DNA from: JAULUH01 sp032111745
Lineage (GTDB): Bacteria; Chloroflexota; Anaerolineae; JAAEKA01
Direction of reading: 5' to 3'
NCBI GenBank assembly: GCA_032111745.1
Contig: JAULUH010000112.1
Span: 1 to 15,988 of the forward strand
Length of the DNA stretch: 15,988 nucleotides
The notes under the pieces are model-generated. The model searched no databases. It was not told the DNA's origin and worked only from the letters and a program-made list of their open reading frames with translations. The number at the start of each line of letters is the position of its first letter. The first letter of the stretch is position 1. This document shows, one piece after another, positions 15,623-15,988 of this stretch. The position numbers were made by a program, and so were the translations under genes.

Positions 15623-15988
15623 ATGCGGGTTCTCATGTTAAGCTGGGAGTACCCACCGCACATTGTGGGCGGCCTGGGGCATCATGTTCAGGCACTGGTG
15701 CCCGAGCTATTGGCCGCTGATCCCACACTCCAAATCTATCTTGTTACCCCGACTTTCGATGGCGAGGCTGCTGAGCAGTCCTACGATCGGTTGGTGGTGG
15801 CCCGGGTTCCGGTCGGTCGGCCCCTGAATGACACCTACTACGCCGACATCCAGGCTGCCAACCAGCGTTTGGTGGACGCTGCTGGCGAGGTACTGGCATC
15901 CTATGGGCGACTGGACCTTGTCCATGCTCACGACTGGTTGGTGGGTTTTGCTGCAGAGGCCCTGCATGATTCCCTCCACGTCCCCTTG
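15623..15988 (+). CDS. Glycogen-synthase-like glycosyltransferase, N-terminal part
   Basis: An open frame of 122 codons that runs off the window edge. It begins MRVLMLSWEYPPHIVGGLG, the glycine-rich nucleotide-sugar loop typical of GT4/GT5 (glycogen/starch synthase-like) glycosyltransferases, and continues with VQALVPELLA, IYLVTPTFDGE and LDLVHAHDWLVGFAAEAL (98-115), whose HAHDW is a hallmark of the N-terminal domain. The C-terminal nucleotide-binding domain is outside the window, so the sugar donor and acceptor cannot be told; glycogen, trehalose or cell-surface polysaccharide are possible. It follows the lipoprotein gene by 22 bases and has its own strong ribosome site, so it probably belongs to the same operon. 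Confidence 0.88.
   Translation, partial: MRVLMLSWEYPPHIVGGLGHHVQALVPELLAADPTLQIYLVTPTFDGEAAEQSYDRLVVARVPVGRPLNDTYYADIQAANQRLVDAAGEVLASYGRLDLVHAHDWLVGFAAEALHDSLHVPL

Overview
This is a gene-dense, GC-rich stretch of bacterial chromosome with no mobile element, tRNA, rRNA or CRISPR array. The gene order alaS / membrane protein with baseplate-J-like repeats / ruvX / mltG, together with the protein styles, suggests a member of the Chloroflexota (Anaerolineae-like). That placement is inference from remembered gene neighbourhoods, not a search result. Both consensus-like promoters I can see are sigma70/SigA type.

Left part (1-3254). The last codons of an unidentified gene overlap larC (nickel-pincer cofactor maturation) by ATGA. 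Next comes a B12-binding radical SAM gene that has lost its whole centre and changes frame at the scar, so it is a pseudogene or an assembly collapse. It converges on a minus-strand iron-sulfur protein with 18 cysteines; the two reading frames end on the same CTAG. A divergent intergenic region of about 290 bp holds a strong rightward promoter.

Middle part (3255-8198). A lipoprotein-type protein-L-isoaspartate methyltransferase (pcm) converges with, and overlaps by 23 bp, a minus-strand two-gene unit: a K+(Na+)/H+ antiporter of the NhaP2/CvrA type followed 12 bp later by an 832-residue membrane protein with a spermidine-synthase-like SAM-binding domain between two transmembrane blocks. The 260-bp region between the antiporter gene and alaS carries a near-consensus alaS promoter with an imperfect palindrome over it and a perfect palindrome at the predicted transcription start, plus a weaker leftward promoter candidate for the antiporter unit.

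Right part (8199-15988). A tightly packed rightward operon: alaS, a single-pass membrane protein with a baseplate J/gp47-like extracytoplasmic part, ruvX, mltG, an orphan branched-chain-amino-acid-type substrate-binding lipoprotein, and the first 122 codons of a glycogen-synthase-like glycosyltransferase cut by the window edge. Genes overlap or lie within a few bases of each other up to the lipoprotein. The alaS-ruvX-mltG core links translation quality, rRNA processing/recombination and peptidoglycan chain termination, as in Firmicutes, but an unrelated protein sits between alaS and ruvX. I found no clear defence system or wholly new system. The most unusual points are the inserted baseplate-J-like protein, the secreted repair methyltransferase, the broken radical SAM gene and the two palindromes in front of alaS.
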